64,000 bases of DNA from Rhabditoides inermis (taxonomy: Eukaryota > Nematoda > Chromadorea > Rhabditida > Rhabditidae): NCBI GenBank assembly GCA_963966185.1, contig CAWZYM010000398.1, positions 310,001-374,000 on the forward strand, read 5' to 3'. The position numbers and the translations under genes are program-made. Positions 59,701 through 64,000 of the stretch are shown piece after piece. Under the pieces are notes generated by a model. That model searched no databases and was not told where the DNA came from. It saw only the letters and a program-made list of their open reading frames with translations. The first letter of the stretch is position 1; each line of letters starts with the position of its first letter.

Positions 59701-61143
59701 TTCACGATGACGACCTTCTCAGCGTCGGTGTCGCAAGAGATGAGCTCTTTCTCCATCATCTTGACCCACTTCATCTTGATCTCCCTCTCGCAGTGCTCCT
59801 CAAAGCAGACAGCGCGCATGAGGGATCCGGTGGAGAGGAGGGCGGCCTGGCGAAGAGCCTTGTGCTCGGAGACAGACTCGATCAGCTCCCACATCTTCTG
59901 CACAAGCAGCTCGGACGGGTAGCGGGTCTCGGCGATATGCTGGATGAGAGAGTACATCTCCCACTTGTCCACGCGGTCAGCCATCATCTCCTCGAGCATG
60001 TGCTCGACAGTGTAGCGGGTTCCGGCAAGAACGAGGGCGCGGTGGAAAAGAGAGTGACGGATGGTCTTCTCCTCGATCTGGTCATGGATAGACTGCAGCT
60101 GCTCGATGGTGCACAGACGAAGCACGGGGATCACGCGAACGAGCGACTCCTCGGTCTCGTCAAGGAGGGACAGGGCGACGCGGACAATGTCCTCGTATTG
60201 GACGGGCGACTCCTGGAGGAAGGTCATGTCTCCCTTCTTGTACAGCTTCTCCTCCAGCATCTCCAGCTTGTCGGAGTAGACCAGGTCGGTCTTGCGCATC
60301 TCACGGGGCAGGGTGATGTGGGTGTTGAAGGTGGTCTTCTTCTCGAGAGTCATCAGGATCTCAGTGCGCATCTCCTCGGTTGAGTAGACGGCCTTGGACT
60401 CGACGAGGTAGGGCAGGCGAGCGTCTTTCTCAATCAGCATCTTCTGCTCGGAAAGACGGGCGATGAGGGGCAGGCGCTGCTGGTCGCGGATCAGCGGGGT
60501 GGAGAAGCGGAGACCGCGCAGGGTCGGCTTCGTCTCACACTGGGTGTAGTCGATCGCCTTCACCATCTCGAACTGCTCCTCGGTCGGCAGAACGGTGTAA
60601 GTCGTGTTGCACACTCCCTCCACGTTCTTCTGAAAGAAACAAGAGTAAATGATTGCGCTAAAAATGGAAGAATCTGACCTCGGTGAGATAGTAGTCGAAA
60701 GCCTGGTCGAGCTGCTTGTCGATCTTGTGCATGTTCATGTGGAACATGTTGACGATGGCCTTCTTAATGTTCTCGGTCCAGACGGGCTCGTCATGGGCGA
60801 ACTCGATGGAGGAGACGACTCCGTGCTTGTAGTGGAAGCGGATCGGGAGAAGGAGAGCCTTGCGGGTGTTCTCGGGCAGCTCGAGCTCGTCGAGCCTCTC
60901 GAACGGAGCGACCTGGCCGGCGGGCAGAGAGAGCGAGTGCGCGAACTGCACCTCGGAAAGCTGCAGCAGCACGTGCTCCTTGTCGATCTTGGCGGAGACG
61001 AGAGCGCGGATGGTGGTCGCCGATCCGGGCTGGGCAGGCAGGTACGACACAGTCTGGGCGGAGAAGCGGTACTGCAGGGTGGGCAGATGGGTGGGCAGCG
61101 CGGCCGCGAGGGCCACAAGGCCGAGGAGAGCCAGCAGCTTCAT
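56798..61143 (-). CDS. vitellogenin, yolk lipoprotein precursor
   Basis: Four exons (60679-61143, 57140-60629, 56983-57095, 56798-56941) give about 1,403 residues. A signal peptide (MKLLALLGLVALAAALP) is followed by the vitellogenin N-terminal lipid-transport domain (about 20-690), the open beta-sheet region, and a von Willebrand D domain (about 1085-1260) with the GLCGHYDGD motif. After this comes a very acidic linker of about 60 residues and a Cys-containing C-terminus ending VPKTCIAF. Nematode vitellogenins are made in the adult intestine, secreted and taken up by oocytes as yolk. Codon use is extreme (CTC, AAG, GAG), as in very highly expressed genes. The chain is some 200 residues shorter than the roughly 1,600 of Caenorhabditis vitellogenins. 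Exon phases agree. Confidence 0.95.
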
Positions 61144-61187
61144 GAGAGAGCTGGTGGTTGACCGAGGGTGAAGTGTGCTATTCCGTC

Positions 61188-61331
61188 ATGACTTATATAC
61201 CAGAGCTCTTCCTAATACAGATAACACATCGAATTGAGCATGTCACTCAGAACAGTTTTTTGCACAAAGTCAACTGCAGCGAGCAGTTCTTATCTAAAGT
61301 AATATCGCTCGCAAAACAAAACTCTGTCAAT
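61188..61331 (-). promoter_or_regulatory. vitellogenin promoter with TATA, GATA and VPE1-like motifs
   Basis: Read on minus, TATATAAG lies about 50 bases before the ATG (plus 61192-61199). Upstream are a GATAA on plus at 61220-61224, an AGATAAG on minus (plus 61289-61295) and TGTCAAT on plus at 61325-61331. TGTCAAT is the VPE1 box and GATA sites are ELT-2/VPE2-like sites known to drive intestinal vitellogenin genes in Caenorhabditis. Function here is inferred from motif and position. Confidence 0.65.
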
Positions 61332-61829
61332 CGCAATATCATTCACTATCAGAGGTACTCTTGTCTGGCCTGAGGTATTCTGCACGTACATGTACACTTG
61401 TAAAAAAAACTTTCTGTTTTTACGCCTTTTTATGTTCATACATATTTTAAACGTTTTTGGTTTAACTTGATTTGAAAGCTTCAATCGAAGTTTAGCAAAG
61501 GAAAGACTGTTTGCCGAATATAATACGCAAACTCCATTTACCCATGGCTTCACGAGATATTGTTCATCTCGCTTGTACGTTCTACTTGCATGTGCATAGT
61601 AAACTTTCTCGAGTAAAATACACAGCTTATCGCTGCCCATTTTGAATGCAACGTGCGACGTGCCGCAAGCGATGAGCGGAGAGAGGAAAACGAATATGTA
61701 TAATACCATATAACGATAAATCGTACAACATGTGAATAAACATTTATTTGAAAGTGAATGATGTGATATGTACAATACTCGTTTATCATTGCACACCTAT
61801 AATTAATCGTAAGGCACTAATGACACGTT

Positions 61830-62345
61830 TCAGGATGGCTCCGCGTAGCTGTTTCGGTTCGATTTGATCACCAATGAACGACGATTTCCTGAATGCATAT
61901 AGATACGTGAAAATGGTGTGCTCACTATTCTCACCAGCCGGTATGTTTGCGAGGCGTTGTTCGAGCTCCTTCTGGAACGAGGAGCGCTGCGGCGTGTTGC
62001 GCATGGGGGCAGCGGGCGCGTCGAATGAAGGAGCCCTCTCGCGATCCTCTTGCTGCAACAACAATTGTTTTCGTGAGTAATAGTATATCAACACACCTCT
62101 TGCATGAGATAGACCTGCTCCATTGTCTGCTTGAACATGAGCGCGTTCGCAATACTGCTCCAGAAAATTGATAGATTCATTGGATTGTTCGTAGGCTGGG
62201 CAACCAACCTGTCGTCCTCCGGTTGCCCGGCTCGATACTGCATCCACTCGTTCTTTGCGTCTTTTTCGAAGTTGTCCCTGCCCGTCTGCCGCTTCTTCGT
62301 AGAATTACTGAACACAGCGTGAATGAATTGAAGAAAACTCTCACC
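61830..62345 (-). CDS. unrecognised gene, 5' end unresolved
   Basis: Three exons join in phase (62097-62307, 61935-62052, 61830-61888) and a partial upstream exon ends at 62345. The protein includes NSTKKRQTGRDNFEKDAKN, PMNLSIFWSSIANALMFKQT, RERAPSFDAPAAPMRN and RSSFQKELEQRLANIPAG, and ends SNRNSYAEPS. It is polar and mostly helical with no signal peptide or membrane helix visible. I do not recognise it. No in-frame ATG was found in the upstream exon, so the start may be an internal ATG (WMQYRAG) or a missing exon. A copy of the vitellogenin TATA segment lies about 175 bases upstream of the 62345 donor. Confidence 0.5.
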
Positions 62346-62518
62346 GTCGCAAAAACCCGAAAAAAAACCCGTCTTCTCCTCGCCGTCAATCAAAGAGTTG
62401 CGCTCGCTTCTGTAATAAGTACTCAGCTCTGTGCTCTGAGCTCTCTGTGTGCTCTGTGCTCTGTCTCTCTCTCTCTGTGCTCTGTGTGAGCTCTGTGTGC
62501 TCTGTGTGCCATTTCATT

Positions 62519-62538
62519 ATGACTTATATACCAGAGCT
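62519..62538 (-). promoter_or_regulatory. second copy of the vitellogenin TATA segment
   Basis: ATGACTTATATACCAGAGCT on plus is identical over 20 bases to 61188-61207 in the vitellogenin promoter and has the same orientation, so read on minus it offers TATATAAG to the unrecognised gene at 61830-62345. Sequence on both sides differs. Confidence 0.6.
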
Positions 62539-62550
62539 GTGAGTGTGTGA

Positions 62551-62801
62551 GAACATGCAGACTTACAGACAGAAATCTCACAAACATGACGGACTCATAT
62601 TCAGATCATTCACAATGATTTTATCAATGATTGACCAGATAGCATTTTGTTGTGTTGTCAGAGTACACTATTCAACTAGTTGGTAACGATATAAACAAAA
62701 ATTTGAGCAGTGTGCTCTTTTCAATTCATTTTATGAGAAAAATCGTCAAACTGTGAAAAAAACAACTATAAATAAAAATGACAAAACACACAAGTCCATA
62801 A
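62551..62801 (-). repeat. right arm of 250-bp inverted repeat
   Basis: This is the reverse complement of 54752-55001 with only a few differences. The two arms enclose the vitellogenin gene and its neighbour (about 7.5 kb). Confidence 0.85.
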
Positions 62802-62837
62802 GACATATGGGCAAATGAACGACGCTCTCTCACTTGC

Positions 62838-62985
62838 TTCATGGCTCAGTCCATGTGCTCTGCGTTGTGGCCCCCGAGCTTCGCGGGTTCGATTCCGGTC
62901 ACCGCCAAATGTTTTGCTTGTGTGAAAATGAGGAGTTGTGGCAGTTGTGGCAGAAATAAGTCGCCACTGTTCCTTTAAACTATAT
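62838..62985 (+). mobile_element. tRNA-like unit with TIR end, copy 3
   Basis: A tRNA-like stretch at about 62838-62910 has A box ATGGCTCAGTCC and B box GGTTCGATTCC. It is followed 60 bases later by AAGTCGCCACTGTTCCTTTA, the right terminus of the TTTAAAGGAACAGTGGCGAC family. The left terminus is not found next to it; the 250-bp repeat arm adjoins instead. Confidence 0.6.
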
Positions 62986-63754
62986 TTTGCTTCAAAAAAT
63001 AGTTGATTTTGAAAAAGTGAGGTTACATCACAGTTGAGTGTCTAAAACGTCTTGAATGACGGGAATTTTAAAATAAAATTTTTAGTTGAATTTCAGTTTC
63101 GAGCTTAACCTGAAGTCATAAAAGCCGATGAACATATCCCTATGTGATACGCATCTCGAGCGCAATAGTTATAGCCAGAAATTGAGAAGCGCGCGAATTC
63201 ATTCAAAATTTCAGAATTCAAAATTTTTCCGATTGCGGATCAATAAAATTGTCACTTTAAGAGCAAATATACACCAAAACTTTATTGTGTAGTTATTCAA
63301 TTGCCAACTTAAAAAAGTTGAAATGAACATAATATGTCATTTTTAGTCATTATGAAATATTTTGAAAAATGATCATATTATGATCATTTGTCAAATTCTT
63401 TTTAACCTTGTGGCAACAGGCTTTGAAAACTAAATACTTCTATAAAACATTTTATGTTGTGTCTCTAATCTCTATTGGCTTATTTTTTGCAGTTTACACA
63501 ACACACATTAACAAAAAGCTCAACCAGCTTTCTTTCAGAAAACGAGCATTGAGAAATGCGAGTTTGCCGTATTTTCTGTGAACATCCAAGCTCGAACGAA
63601 GCACGAATTTATTTAAAGATACAGAGGCCTATTCAAATAGCATGCTGATCGTAAATTTTCAAATTGCGCGCGTTTATTTGCTCGCCAAGAAAACACACGG
63701 TACCAGTTGAAAAGTGGGTTGAAATCACGTGAGGAATTACACAAAACATGCGGG

Positions 63755-63825
63755 TGCGGTGGGAATCAAACCCGGGTTAGTCACGTCAGCAGCCGCGCAT
63801 GCTATACACAATACCACGAGGGATA
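63755..63825 (-). mobile_element. tRNA-like SINE relic
   Basis: Read on minus the segment has GTGGTATTGTGTATAGCATG in the D-arm position and GGGTTTGATTCCCACC at the B box. Stem pairing is incomplete, so it is called a tRNA-derived repeat. Confidence 0.4.
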
Positions 63826-64000
63826 GTTGCGAAGATATATTGAGTGCGGTAGATATACTCAAGACACGCGCAGCTATCGATACAAACTGGGTTTGCTATG
63901 TTTTTTTACGCGGGAATTTGAAATTCTGCGATCAGAGTTGCCGATGAGCGTTTCTCAATCACGATGAACCTTTGTTTCTCCGTTCCAATTAAAGTTTGTT

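Larger units (their letters stand above)
62346..64000. other. repeat-rich right end without a gene
   Basis: Beyond the promoter copy and the repeats listed, the sequence is AT-rich with no supported coding frame. A tRNA-like relic on minus (about 63755-63825) has the B-box-like GGTTTGATTCCCACC. The sequence AAAATTGTCACTTTAAG near 63246 resembles, inverted, TTAAAGTGACAATTT near 54245, hinting at another element end. Confidence 0.45.

Noticed and set aside
58146..60383. A 745-codon open frame on plus, opposite the vitellogenin gene
   Set aside because: It is the exact antisense of vitellogenin exon 2. Extreme codon bias (CTC/GAG/AAG) removes stops on the opposite strand and produces a Leu/Asp/Glu/His-rich artefact with no splice or domain signals.

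Overview
The window looks like nuclear DNA from a nematode, most likely a free-living rhabditid or diplogastrid. The reasons are short (about 41-50 nt) GT-AG introns ending in TTTCAG, a serpentine chemoreceptor gene, an intestinal-type vitellogenin gene with VPE1/GATA-like promoter motifs, a four-module serine carboxypeptidase of the kind known from Caenorhabditis, and abundant GA/CT microsatellites in introns. Species cannot be fixed from the sequence alone. All gene models below were spliced by hand from reading frame, phase and splice consensus; no database search was possible.

Left part (1-22 kb), all genes on the minus strand. A four-module S10 serine carboxypeptidase gene spans 2175-17186. 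It has a signal peptide and a GPI-type tail. Modules 1 and 2 have lost the catalytic serine (and module 2 also the aspartate), while modules 3 and 4 keep the full triad. One of its introns carries a 4.6 kb repeat-rich, foldback-like transposable element with a decayed non-LTR retrotransposon in its middle, and another intron carries a truncated copy. Next come a two-domain Myb/SANT-like nuclear protein (17679-19340) and a seven-transmembrane chemoreceptor (20175-21912).

Middle (22-51.4 kb). A divergent Cys-loop ligand-gated ion channel subunit lies on plus (22078-29945). An SLC16/monocarboxylate-type transporter lies on minus (30630-35409). Three plus-strand genes for secreted or membrane products follow: a large mucin-like glycoprotein (37445-44410, with an apparent shorter secreted form ending at 41366), an orphan type I membrane protein with a long charged tail (45398-49477), and a 74-residue prepropeptide whose C-terminus resembles allatostatin C/somatostatin-type peptides (49938-51371).

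Right part (51.4-64 kb). A gene-poor, repeat-rich stretch leads to a highly expressed-looking vitellogenin gene on minus (56798-61143) and an unrecognised minus-strand gene (61830-62345) behind a copy of the vitellogenin TATA region. The vitellogenin locus sits between the arms of a nearly identical 250-bp inverted repeat (54752-55001 and 62551-62801). Several elements here combine a TTTAAAGGAACAGTGGCGAC-type terminal repeat with an internal tRNA-like A-box/B-box unit.

The genes do not form an obvious pathway. The layout is a typical nematode mix of secreted, sensory and transport genes separated by young repeats.
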